In this document: positions 36,014 through 44,362 of the stretch, piece after piece | Numbering within the stretch: position 1 is the first letter of the stretch | How the letters are laid out: each line of letters opens with the position of its first letter | Program-made: the position numbers and the translations under genes | Source: Mucilaginibacter geliditolerans | Lineage (GTDB): Bacteria > Bacteroidota > Bacteroidia > Sphingobacteriales > Sphingobacteriaceae | DNA length: 64,000 nucleotides | Assembly: GCF_014200495.1 (NCBI RefSeq) | Contig: NZ_JACHBY010000008.1 | Coordinates: 62,001-126,000, forward strand | Reading direction: 5' to 3' | Notes under the pieces: model-generated | The model's database searches: none | The model's input: the letters and a program-made list of their open reading frames with translations, nothing else | Told to the model about the DNA's origin: nothing

Positions 36014-36199
36014 AATCCGCATAATTTAAATTCAATTATAATTTATATAAACATAACAAATGCAACAATATTGCGTTTATATTTTTAAATTATAAAGTTA
36101 TACTTATGATTAAAAGGGGAATAACATTCAGAAATTGTGTTTATCAGTATAATTTTATCGCAAAAACAATAAAAACTTATATTATTGCATTTTATAATT

Positions 36200-36228
36200 A
36201 AGCGCACGTTCATCGTGCGCTTTTTTGT
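36200..36228 (+). terminator. Intrinsic terminator upstream of the C1 peptidase
   Basis: Perfect stem AAGCGCACG / CGTGCGCTT with a 5 nt loop (TTCAT), then TTTTTTG. It points rightward, ~42 bp before the peptidase start, so it ends either a long 3' UTR of the alpha-galactosidase, 360 bp away, or a small RNA. Confidence 0.85.
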
Positions 36229-36269
36229 TGTAAAAAAACAGACCTCATTATTCATATCAAATCAAGTAA

Positions 36270-37457
36270 ATGAAAATTAAACATTTCTTATTTGCAGCGC
36301 TATTTGCTGTTTCCACAATTTCCCTGCATGCCCAGGATAACCTGGTTAGCTCATTAAAAACCAATCAAAGCGATAGCAGTAAACAAAAATTCCGGTTTAC
36401 CGAGCTTATTAACCTGGAGAATACCTCTATAAAAAATCAGGGTTCATCAGGTACCTGCTGGAGTTATTCAACAAACTCGTTCCTGGAGTCGGAAATGATA
36501 CGTATGGGCAAACCGCCGCTTGATCTGTCGCCAATATATACGGCACGTTGCGCTTATATTGAAAAAGGAAAGAACTATGTACGCATGCATGGCGCGGTAT
36601 CATTAGGTGATGGCGGCGAATCGCATGATGTTATTAATATGTACCGCAAATACGGCGCAATACCCCAAAGCGTTTATAGCGGACTAAATTATGGTACCAC
36701 CATCAATAAATTTGGTGAATTATCAGCTGTAATGGAAGGTATATTAAAAGCTGTGGTACAAAATCCTAATGGCAAATTAACACCTAACTGGCTTGCCGCT
36801 TATACAGCTGCCATTGATGCTTACTTAGGTAAAGTGCCCGATAGTTTTACTTACAAGGGTAAAACCTATACACCTCAAACATTTGCACAACAGGTTGTGG
36901 GTATAAACCCTGATGATTATATAGAGTTTTCATCATTTACCGATCATCCATACTATACGAAGTTCACGCTGCTGGTTCCTGATAACTGGTCGTTCAATCA
37001 GGTTTATAACCTGCAGGTAAATGATATTACTGACGTTATTGATCATGCTTTAAAAAATGGTTACACGGTAGCATGGGCTACTGATGTAAGTGAAAAAGGT
37101 TTCAGCTGGAAAAATGGTGTTGCTTTTGTACCTGAAGTGCCCTATGAGGAAATGACAGCCAAGCAAAAGGAGGAAATGTTTAATGGCCCAAAACCGGAAA
37201 TGAAAATAACCCCAGAGGTACGCGAACAGGCACTTGATGATTACTCAACCACGGATGACCATGGTATGCACATTGTTGGTTTAGCAAAGGATCAAAATGG
37301 TAAAGAGTATTATATAGTTAAAAACTCATGGGGCCCAAGTAACGATTATAAGGGCTACATTTATGTAACTAAAGCTTTTGTACAATATAAAACTACAGCC
37401 TTACTATTGCACAAAGGCGGTATCCCTAAGGATATCATTAAAAAAATAGGTATATAA
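36270..37457 (+). CDS. Papain-like C1B peptidase (bleomycin hydrolase/PepC-like), secreted
   Basis: 395 residues with signal peptide MKIKHFLFAALFAVSTISLH. Catalytic Cys in NQGSSGTCWSYSTNSFLESE (~residue 63), His in STTDDHGMHIVGLAKD (~331) and Asn in YYIVKNSWGPSND (~351). The long insert between them matches the bleomycin hydrolase/aminopeptidase C group rather than plain papain. Cytosolic in most bacteria, but here exported, as often in Bacteroidota. It probably trims peptides in the periplasm. Confidence 0.9.
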   Translation: MKIKHFLFAALFAVSTISLHAQDNLVSSLKTNQSDSSKQKFRFTELINLENTSIKNQGSSGTCWSYSTNSFLESEMIRMGKPPLDLSPIYTARCAYIEKGKNYVRMHGAVSLGDGGESHDVINMYRKYGAIPQSVYSGLNYGTTINKFGELSAVMEGILKAVVQNPNGKLTPNWLAAYTAAIDAYLGKVPDSFTYKGKTYTPQTFAQQVVGINPDDYIEFSSFTDHPYYTKFTLLVPDNWSFNQVYNLQVNDITDVIDHALKNGYTVAWATDVSEKGFSWKNGVAFVPEVPYEEMTAKQKEEMFNGPKPEMKITPEVREQALDDYSTTDDHGMHIVGLAKDQNGKEYYIVKNSWGPSNDYKGYIYVTKAFVQYKTTALLLHKGGIPKDIIKKIGI

Positions 37458-37517
37458 ATAACCAAAAATAAGAATGCATGCACAGCTTAGTCAGATGATT
37501 GGGCTGTGCATTGTTTT

Positions 37518-38243
37518 TTACACCTCAGCTATACGTATAGCCATATATAAGGTAAGGATACCCAAAATAGTCATAAACAAGGTGATCAGTTTGGGATGCC
37601 TGGCCCGGCTTTCAGGCAGAAAATCGCTGGCGCCAATGTACAGGAAGAAGCCCGAGATAAGTGCTAAAAGCAGTCCCAGATTTTCTGCAGGCAGTTGATA
37701 ATACAGCGTTGATAAAGCGCCTAATAAAGGAGCAATGGCGTTTGTTATCAGCCATTTTAGGGCGTTGCGCCTGCTGCCATTTTCCTTTAGTATAACATTG
37801 GTTGTATTAATACCATCGGCAAAATCATGCACTAATACGGCAACGGCTACCAGGCTGCCAATGGCTAATGATAAATGAAAAGCGAGGCCGATAGCCACAC
37901 CATCCAAAAAACTATGCAGCGTTAGGCAAAGCGCGGCAATTTTACCTCTTAAACTACCGGAGCTTATAGTATTGTTTGTTTTACGTTGATTAAAATGTAC
38001 AGCTAAACGATCAAGCAGCATGTAGATCACAAAGCCGAGACCCGCCATTGATGTAATTTCTCTTACACCGTAAGTTTTGGAGGCTAGTTCAATTGCGGTT
38101 GGTAAAAGATCAAAAAAAGCTACGCCTATAACAGCCCCTGCACTAAACCCCAGTATAAGGTATAGTTTACTTTGAAATCTTAAAGCGAGCAGGCCGCCCA
38201 TTAAGGTTGAAAGAAAGGTAGCTATACAAATTAAAAGGATCAC
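37518..38243 (-). CDS. ZIP family divalent metal transporter
   Basis: 241 residues, eight predicted membrane helices. Metal-site helices: LTLHSFLDGVAIGLAFHLS (HSxxDG) and VAVLVHDFADGINTTN (HDFADG), which line the ZIP channel. It likely takes up zinc or iron across the inner membrane. The start is a GTG at 38241-38243. The usual His-rich loop is short. Convergent with the C1 peptidase gene. Confidence 0.9.
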   Translation of the reverse strand: MILLICIATFLSTLMGGLLALRFQSKLYLILGFSAGAVIGVAFFDLLPTAIELASKTYGVREITSMAGLGFVIYMLLDRLAVHFNQRKTNNTISSGSLRGKIAALCLTLHSFLDGVAIGLAFHLSLAIGSLVAVAVLVHDFADGINTTNVILKENGSRRNALKWLITNAIAPLLGALSTLYYQLPAENLGLLLALISGFFLYIGASDFLPESRARHPKLITLFMTILGILTLYMAIRIAEV

Positions 38244-38394
38244 AGGCTATCGATTAATATCTATTGAGGAGCATCAGGGCCGCAAAAGTACAAATTAAAA
38301 TACATAAAAGCAACATAGTTGCTTTTATGTATTTAGGCCATCCAATTCTCTCTCTCTACCATGGGAGTAAAATTAAAGGCGGGTATAAGTATGA

Positions 38395-39048
38395 TTACTT
38401 ACCCGCTGGAGCAATCAGGTTATCTCTTGCAACCTGTTGTGTCATAGCCTTTTCATAACCCTTTAAAAAATCATCTAAACTGGATGGGTTGTAGGTTTTT
38501 GATTGTGCCGACCATACCAACTTTTCTGTTGCAGCGTCATATAAGTTGGTTTCGAGGTAGTATATTTTATCAGTAGTATAATAACCCGGAGAGTAGAAAC
38601 GATTGTATCCATAACCATAGTAAGCGCCAAATGTGCCGTAATATCCTATTCCATAAGGATACACACCACCGCTGCCTGGTACATACCTGGTTTCTGTTTC
38701 TTTATTCACCATTGCTATTGTTAAAATGGCATCGCAATTAGTTGCACGGATCTTACTTAATACAGTATCCTGATTTTTATCTCCGCCGGATGTGTGAAAA
38801 TTGACAGGAAATATGTCTGTACTTTTAACTGATGCATAACCTTTACTGCTTAAATAATTTGCAATATTAGTTTCAACAGTTTGCCTGATAGCTATGTCTG
38901 AACTAAGTGATGATATGAAAATCTTTTTATAAGCTATCTGGGTTACACCGGGTGCTTTATATGATCCTGTTATTGAGGTGGTTGAGCCACAGGCTGAGAT
39001 AAACAATGCCAATAGCAGCATTAGGTTTAAAGTTTTTGTTTGTTTCAT
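38395..39048 (-). CDS. Hypothetical lipoprotein
   Basis: 217 residues with signal peptide and lipobox LFISACGS (Cys20). A conserved N-terminal domain (YKKIFISSLSSDIAIRQTVE, NIANYLSSKGYASVKSTDIF, AILTIAMVNKETETRYVPG) resembles the DUF4136-like envelope lipoproteins that sense or rebind stressed complexes, and is followed by a Gly/Tyr-rich stretch. Similarity is only structural impression; function unknown. Confidence 0.75.
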   Translation of the reverse strand: MKQTKTLNLMLLLALFISACGSTTSITGSYKAPGVTQIAYKKIFISSLSSDIAIRQTVETNIANYLSSKGYASVKSTDIFPVNFHTSGGDKNQDTVLSKIRATNCDAILTIAMVNKETETRYVPGSGGVYPYGIGYYGTFGAYYGYGYNRFYSPGYYTTDKIYYLETNLYDAATEKLVWSAQSKTYNPSSLDDFLKGYEKAMTQQVARDNLIAPAGK

Positions 39049-39395
39049 GGTTTATTGGTTTTATTGATGTTTATTAAAGTTAATAATTTATTTATTTGGA
39101 ACAGCTACTGCCGGAAATAATATAATAAGCAATTTTTTCTTGCCCGCGGGCGACATATAATCCCATATGCAGCCCAAATTTACTGGCTATAAAAAAGGAA
39201 TTGGCGAAATGGAACCGCACCAAGATTATGTAATTCAAAAGATGCAACACAAGTGGTCAATTTTGCAGATAAAACAGGCTTTTTAATACCGGGATGTTGG
39301 GTAATAATTAGAAAGGGAAATAGATGGGATATGTAAAAAGGCATAAACGCAGCTCTGCATTTATGCCTTTTTACAATAGGGATATGATCAACAGA
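39049..39395. other. Intergenic region with terminator
   Basis: 347 bp between two leftward lipoprotein genes. A 39-codon plus-strand frame (39167-39286) has no ribosome site or recognisable motif. Otherwise only the hairpin described separately at 39333-39374. Confidence 0.5.
39333..39374. terminator. Intrinsic terminator of the FGE-like gene
   Basis: Stem GTAAAAAGGCATAAA / TTTATGCCTTTTTAC with a 12 nt loop, just after the leftward FGE-like gene. T-rich on both strands, so it can act in both directions. Confidence 0.85.
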
Positions 39396-40652
39396 TCAAT
39401 TAGCAGCCACTTTGGTATCGGGTACGGATTTTACATCCATCACACAACGAAAACCAATGTGATTTGATGCAGATCGGGCATCGCCTTTGCCCCGGGTGCC
39501 AACCATATAGCGTGTGCAATATTCATCGGTACATAAAAATGAGCCGCCTCTTTGTACCCTTTTTTTAGCATCAGGTTCGTCCGGATCATAGGGGCTGGTT
39601 GGCCCCCGGGGGTTAACCGTTACAGGGTTATTTGCCAGGGTATTATAATAATCATTGCTGTACCAATCATTACACCACTGCCAAACATTACCGGCCATAT
39701 CATACAAGCCATAACCATTTGCCGGGAATTGTTTTACAGGGGCAATGCCAATAAAGCCATCCGTTCCCGCATCTTTATTAGGGAATGAACCTTCGAAAAT
39801 ATTGGCCATCCATTTGCCATTAGGTTTTAACACATTTCCCCAGGCATATAGCTTACCGGCTAGTCCACCTCTCGCGGCAAACTCCCATTCGGCCTCGGTT
39901 GGTAAACGCTTGCCGGCCCATTTTGCATAAGCGGCAGCATCATCCCAGCAAACCTGTATAACGGGGTAATTATCTTTACCAATTATATTGCTTTTCGGTC
40001 CTTGCGGATGTCTCCAGTCGGCGCCCTTTACATATGCCCACCACTGAAGATAATTGTTTAAAGGAACTTTTTCTTTCGGCGCGGTAAATACCAGAGAGCC
40101 TGCTACTAAATTTTCCTCAGGCACAGTAGGGAATTCCTCATGTGTTGGCTTTTGTTCGGCCACAGTTACATAGCCTGTTGCTTTAACAAACGCAGCAAAT
40201 TGTTTATTGGTAACCACGGTGGCATCCATATAAAAAGGATTGAGCCTCACCCTGTGAACAGGCCGCGCATCACTCATCTGTTCATGGCCCCCGCCATCCA
40301 TTCCAACCGGATCAACACCTCCCATACTGAACTCGCCACCGGGTATGTATTTCATGCCTGCCGGGATAGCCAGTGTTTTTGGTGATGGATTTGAAATAGT
40401 CTCCCTGAAATCTTTTCCGCCGCCATTCATAAACAAGGCGCTATCCGACCGTTTAATACCAGCTGGGCGACAGAAAGCTGCTGCATTTCTTGGAAACAGG
40501 CTTTGATCAGTTAAGTAAGTCTTCTTTATAATAACAGTTTGTGTTACTTTTTTATCAGTGGTTTCATGCTTATGATCCTTACATGATTGTGCAACCAGTA
40601 AAACTATCACCGACATAATTACGAGCCTATATTTTGTATTCAAACTAACCAT
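39396..40652 (-). CDS. Formylglycine-generating-enzyme-like (SUMF1) lipoprotein
   Basis: 418 residues from ATG 40650-40652 (MVSLNTKYR...), with lipobox VAQSC; longer frames add unlikely leaders. FGE-sulfatase domain: GMKYIPGGEFSMGG, MDATVVTNKQFAAFVKATGY, DDAAAYAKWAGKRLPTEAEW, YDMAGNVWQWCNDWY, RGGSFLCTDEYCTRYMVGTR and SNHIGFRCVMD. True FGE converts a sulfatase Cys to formylglycine; the two active-site Cys (SFLCTDEYC) are present here. No sulfatase gene is in view. The export signal is unusual for FGE but common for this Bacteroidota subgroup. Confidence 0.88.
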   Translation of the reverse strand: MVSLNTKYRLVIMSVIVLLVAQSCKDHKHETTDKKVTQTVIIKKTYLTDQSLFPRNAAAFCRPAGIKRSDSALFMNGGGKDFRETISNPSPKTLAIPAGMKYIPGGEFSMGGVDPVGMDGGGHEQMSDARPVHRVRLNPFYMDATVVTNKQFAAFVKATGYVTVAEQKPTHEEFPTVPEENLVAGSLVFTAPKEKVPLNNYLQWWAYVKGADWRHPQGPKSNIIGKDNYPVIQVCWDDAAAYAKWAGKRLPTEAEWEFAARGGLAGKLYAWGNVLKPNGKWMANIFEGSFPNKDAGTDGFIGIAPVKQFPANGYGLYDMAGNVWQWCNDWYSNDYYNTLANNPVTVNPRGPTSPYDPDEPDAKKRVQRGGSFLCTDEYCTRYMVGTRGKGDARSASNHIGFRCVMDVKSVPDTKVAAN

Positions 40653-40853
40653 TTTAACTTCAGATAAACGTAACATGATAAAGTTATAGATATAATTTTG
40701 ATTAAGATATTGAAAAGATGGTTTTCCAGTCATTTTTCATGCTCGCTGTATGCCATTTATCGGTTAAAAGCTGGAATATTATTTAGATTTAACGATGCCT
40801 GCTACCATCGAAAAGATAAAGTGCACATGTATTTTATAAATCTGCCACAACGG

Positions 40854-40941
<88 letters not shown>

Positions 40942-41002
40942 TTACCCGTAACCCCCTTTAAATATCTCTAGAGCCACTTTTTAGTCTATTTCTCTTCTTT
41001 GT

Positions 41003-41021
41003 ACGTGCAAATTGCGTGCAA
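41003..41021 (+). promoter_or_regulatory. Possible arm-type integrase sites, left end
   Basis: Two CGTGCAA motifs (41004-41010 and 41015-41021) 11 bp apart, 62 bp inside the left junction. Four similar CACGTGCA motifs with 11 bp pair spacing lie inside the right end. This arrangement fits integrase or excisionase binding sites. Confidence 0.45.
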
Positions 41022-41325
41022 ACCTAATCTTGTTAATAAATATTGTTAATTAGTTCAAAGTTACTTTTAATTGCCAATACACATTGTGTAGTGACGATTA
41101 GATAAATGATGATTACTCCATGATTGATTTGATTAAGTGAATAAATAATTATAAAGCTCATTAAGGTTTGTTGCGATAAAGCAAGGAAGGAAACGGAATA
41201 AATGGCCTTTTTAAAAAGGCAAGTGGGTTTATGCCGTAGTCTTTCATGCGCTTCAGAAGCAACAGTCCTAACTTTGCTGGTAATTATGTATCGCCTCCCT
41301 CCCCACGTCCTATTTCAAACTTACA

Positions 41326-41973
41326 CTAAACAAAAAGGTCGCCATAGCTATTAACTCTATTGAGCTTCCTTAAATCTTCAAGAAGTTTTGTTAATATTGC
41401 TGGGGTTTCTGCATTGATGACATCTGGGTTATTCAATCTTATCGCAGTTCCTGCCATGCAAACCATTAACATTCCCTTTTGCCCTCCAACTTCAGCATAA
41501 TCGATATCAGTTCCAATGATTGCATTTCCACCATTGGCTATTGCTTCCAAACGCAATTTTGACATACACACTTCTTCTCCGTTTTTAAGCTTTTTATTCA
41601 ACCGCGTGGACTGAGTTCCAAAAAACTCTGAGATCGATGATGAAAATTCGGTCAATGCACCTTCTCCTGTAACGCATTGTGCCGTAACCATCTTCAGCAC
41701 ATTGTATTCCCACCCAACCGGATGTTGTAAGGTTATTAAGGGCACATAAACCAAATTATCTTCAACACTCTTTGTAAATTGACTTGTCAGAAGATTATAT
41801 TGATGTCTAGCATCGTATTTTTGTTGCTCGAAACATTTGTCACAATAGGCCGGAGAATCCTTGTTAAGGAAGAGGTTGATCCCTTCCTTCTTATGTTCAT
41901 CAACAATTTTATTTGAGTTGAATAAGCCGTCCTTAATTGTTGTGTTGCAGTGAGGGCAAGATGTGTAATCCAT
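41326..41973 (-). CDS. YbjQ/UPF0145-like heavy-metal-binding-domain protein with zinc ribbon
   Basis: 215 residues. A short N-terminal zinc finger (CPHCNTTI ... YCDKC) is followed by a YbjQ-type domain: VTAQCVTGEGALTEFSSSIS, EVCMSKLRLEAIANGGNAII and GTDIDYAEVGG. YbjQ domains form pentamers, and their cellular role is unsettled. In islands similar genes often accompany defence systems (recalled, not checked). First gene from the left end; possible attC-like motif downstream. Confidence 0.75.
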   Translation of the reverse strand: MDYTSCPHCNTTIKDGLFNSNKIVDEHKKEGINLFLNKDSPAYCDKCFEQQKYDARHQYNLLTSQFTKSVEDNLVYVPLITLQHPVGWEYNVLKMVTAQCVTGEGALTEFSSSISEFFGTQSTRLNKKLKNGEEVCMSKLRLEAIANGGNAIIGTDIDYAEVGGQKGMLMVCMAGTAIRLNNPDVINAETPAILTKLLEDLRKLNRVNSYGDLFV

Positions 41974-42301
41974 GTGAGGTTATCGTTGATTATTATTAAC
42001 TTAGATATTCTAATATAGGTCAGGGTGAGTTTTAATTCAACTGTAGCAAAATATTAATCCAAGAAAAACAGAAAACTTACATTTATAGAGGCATTGAATT
42101 CTTTGGATTAAAGTTAGAAGTGGTTTTGCTAGATGTTTTAAAAGTTTACACTTTCAAAAAGCCATTAACAAATAGCCTCACTTTTCATAAGCTTACGCTG
42201 TTGCAAGGCTCTCCCAAGGGCAACGTTAAGTTGGTAAAGCCTAACTTTGTTGCTAGGAAGATCATTAAATTATACGAAAAATGAAGTTTGACCTGTGTTA
42301 G

Positions 42302-42703
42302 TTAATATCCGGATTTCGTTAGAAGGTTAAGTACTTCGGTCATATTATGATTTCGTAAATATTTTAGTAATAGGAGTCTTGGAGGGTGATTACTCATATA
42401 AGATTGCCCTGGACCAGTGTATAATCCACCACCCGGGCCTGTGTAAAGACCACCCCCAGGTCCTGTGTATAATCCACCGCCAGGTCCTGTGTATAACCCG
42501 CCTTCCGGGCCTGTATAAAGACCACCGCCTGGGCCAGTATAAAGCCCACCTCCTGGTCCGGTATACATTCCTCCTCCAGGACCGGTATAAAGCCCACCCC
42601 CAGGTCCTGTGTATGCACCACCTCCTGGTCCTGTATACATTCCTCCGCCAGGTCCTGTGTAAAGCCCGCCTCCGGGTCCAGTATATCTATTTCTTGGCCA
42701 CAT
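42302..42703 (-). CDS. YTGPGGG tandem-repeat protein
   Basis: 133 residues from ATG 42701-42703 (MWPRNR). A run of 11 full eight-residue units YTGPGGGL (with M or A at position 8, one PEGG variant) plus a partial unit fills residues ~7-100. A hydrophobic-charged C-terminal tail (LLLLKYLRNHNMTEVLNLL) follows. The DNA repeats of 24 bp differ at silent sites, so the protein repeat is selected. It lies 10 bp after the 82-residue ORF, so they form an operon. No known family recognised with confidence; a self-assembling or glycine-rich ligand role is only a guess. Confidence 0.7.
   Translation of the reverse strand: MWPRNRYTGPGGGLYTGPGGGMYTGPGGGAYTGPGGGLYTGPGGGMYTGPGGGLYTGPGGGLYTGPEGGLYTGPGGGLYTGPGGGLYTGPGGGLYTGPGQSYMSNHPPRLLLLKYLRNHNMTEVLNLLTKSGY
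42322..42690. repeat. 24 bp tandem repeat array coding YTGPGGG
   Basis: About 11.5 units of 24 bp within the coding region. Units vary mostly at third positions (GGTCCTGTGTA against GGGCCAGTATA and similar). Confidence 0.8.
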
Positions 42704-42713
42704 ATTAATTGGG

Positions 42714-42962
42714 TTATAGTTTAGAATGAACACACTCTACAAATCGTCTTCGCGGCTTATTGCCTCGCATTTCGCCGCAGCAGCTTTGAATTGCAGCTTT
42801 AATTACACTCTCTGATTTGTGGGGGTAATGCTTGAGAAAGACTTTTAACATATATTCCATTTCATATGATTCTTCACATGATACGAAGCCTCTATCTTCC
42901 CAACGCTTTTTTTTGTTGTCAATGAGGTTCCAGTCCTCGCTCATTACTTTTTCTACTGACAT
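42714..42962 (-). CDS. Hypothetical protein (82 aa), partner of the repeat protein
   Basis: 82 residues. Starts MSVEKVMSEDWNLIDNKKKR and holds a helical core EYMLKVFLKHYPHKSESVIK with two adjacent cysteines (QSCCGEMRG) and a basic end KPRRRF. No signal peptide. It is 10 bp upstream of the YTGPGGG gene on the same strand. Family not recognised. Confidence 0.6.
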   Translation of the reverse strand: MSVEKVMSEDWNLIDNKKKRWEDRGFVSCEESYEMEYMLKVFLKHYPHKSESVIKAAIQSCCGEMRGNKPRRRFVECVHSKL

Positions 42963-43147
42963 ATGGTATAATGGTTTAAGTTTAGGCTAAACTAAACACA
43001 TTAATTGATATCTACAACATATGTTAATAGTTGGTTTTGAGATTATTAGAATAAGCTGCTCTGAACTCTGGAAATAGGTTTGTTGTTCTTATAGGTTTAA
43101 AGGATATTGTAAATGCTGATTTGCTTTGTAATGAAAATAGGTAACCT

Positions 43148-44293
43148 CTAACCTGAAATATCGCTATGTTGATCATCATGTTGTGGCATTCGTTCGCTTC
43201 TTCGTTTAGAGAGAATCTTCTTCCTCATTAGCCCTTTATCAGTAAAGTGTCGTGAAATCTCATGCGTCAAGCTAACAAAATTATCGACTCCATTGCGTTC
43301 ATGATAGTAGATTTTTATTGACCTGCACTTTGGGTGTTCAAAGATCATTTGGAGCATAGTCCTATCCGATAGTCCACAACTGTGTCCCAACACATATACC
43401 TGATAATCATCTAAGTCCAAAAAGTTTACCAACGATCTATAATTATCAGTTCTTAAATACCAAAAAGACTTGATGTAGTCAAAATATCCTTTAACTTTTG
43501 AATCATCTTCCATCTTTTTATAGGCTTGGTCTATCTCGTCACCGAAACCGAATATCAGTTCGTTAACGGTGTCTTTTAATTTACCATGTATATAATTTAA
43601 TATCGCAGTTGAGCCTGAAGGTGATCCTAACTTATCAATATATTGCTGTGACGTATTAGTGTAATTAAAATTCAGCACATAAGTTTGAGTTGGTATTAAA
43701 GTTGTATCTGAGCGTTTAGGATATAAGTCGGCAGCCCGTATCTTTGATGAGAAAATTTGGTCATATTCTTCAATAAATGGGGTTGGGGCAAGGTTGGTCA
43801 AATATATCTCTAGCTGAGATATAATAAAGGCTAGGGATTCATTAAGTTCAATCAACTGTGGCTGTTTCACTTCCTCATCATTTAATTCTAGCACGTCTTT
43901 TAATAACTCGTAGTACTCGCTTTCTATATCAACCCAATTTGAAACATTACAGCGGCTTAAAAGCGGTTCCAACAAATTCGATTTGTAGTCAATTTTGAAA
44001 GGACTCATGTCCAACTTCCTGTTATCACCGTTCCAACCACTCCATGTAACTTTATTTTTTCGTTTTGGATGTTCAATTGTTGAAAGGTAATCATTCACCC
44101 ATCTTGAACGGTGTTCCGGATTATTGTAAACATAATTAGTGCTAGTGATTGTTATTAAGCGGTCCTCATAATTTTTATCTTTGTGAGCCTTTTCAAAACA
44201 ACTTTTAACATACCAAAGGATGAAGTCTTTATAGCTTGTTTTCAGCCCGTGTGCTAAATCAAAGCCATTGCCTATAAGGATAAGTCTGTTCAT
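43148..44293 (-). CDS. AbiH family abortive-infection protein
   Basis: 381 residues from ATG 44291-44293 (MNRLILIGNGFDLAHGLKTS); a longer TTG start is unlikely. The N-terminal nucleotide-binding-like motif LILIGNGFDLAHGLKTSYKD is the AbiH hallmark, and the C-terminal part holds VLGHSCGLSDRTMLQMIFEH, also typical. AbiH was found in Lactococcus as a phage-exclusion gene; how it works is not established. It is a single-gene system, here next to another phage-resistance gene (AIPR). Confidence 0.85.
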   Translation of the reverse strand: MNRLILIGNGFDLAHGLKTSYKDFILWYVKSCFEKAHKDKNYEDRLITITSTNYVYNNPEHRSRWVNDYLSTIEHPKRKNKVTWSGWNGDNRKLDMSPFKIDYKSNLLEPLLSRCNVSNWVDIESEYYELLKDVLELNDEEVKQPQLIELNESLAFIISQLEIYLTNLAPTPFIEEYDQIFSSKIRAADLYPKRSDTTLIPTQTYVLNFNYTNTSQQYIDKLGSPSGSTAILNYIHGKLKDTVNELIFGFGDEIDQAYKKMEDDSKVKGYFDYIKSFWYLRTDNYRSLVNFLDLDDYQVYVLGHSCGLSDRTMLQMIFEHPKCRSIKIYYHERNGVDNFVSLTHEISRHFTDKGLMRKKILSKRRSERMPQHDDQHSDISG

Positions 44294-44362
44294 TAACGTG
44301 TACAAATAATTGCAAATACATTTGGCATTATCTTTTTAGACATTCGATTTGTGGATTTATAC

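Noticed and set aside
39167..39286. 39-codon plus-strand ORF between two lipoprotein genes
   Set aside because: No ribosome site, homology or codon signal that I can see; too short to support.
41155..42260. Integron cassette array with attC sites
   Set aside because: Two short shared motifs, but no attC-like fold, and the integrase is a phage-type recombinase at the other end, not IntI.
42379..42708. Open frame on the plus strand across the YTGPGGG repeat region
   Set aside because: It is the complement of the tandem repeat; the minus-strand frame has the better start, an operon partner and silent-site drift.
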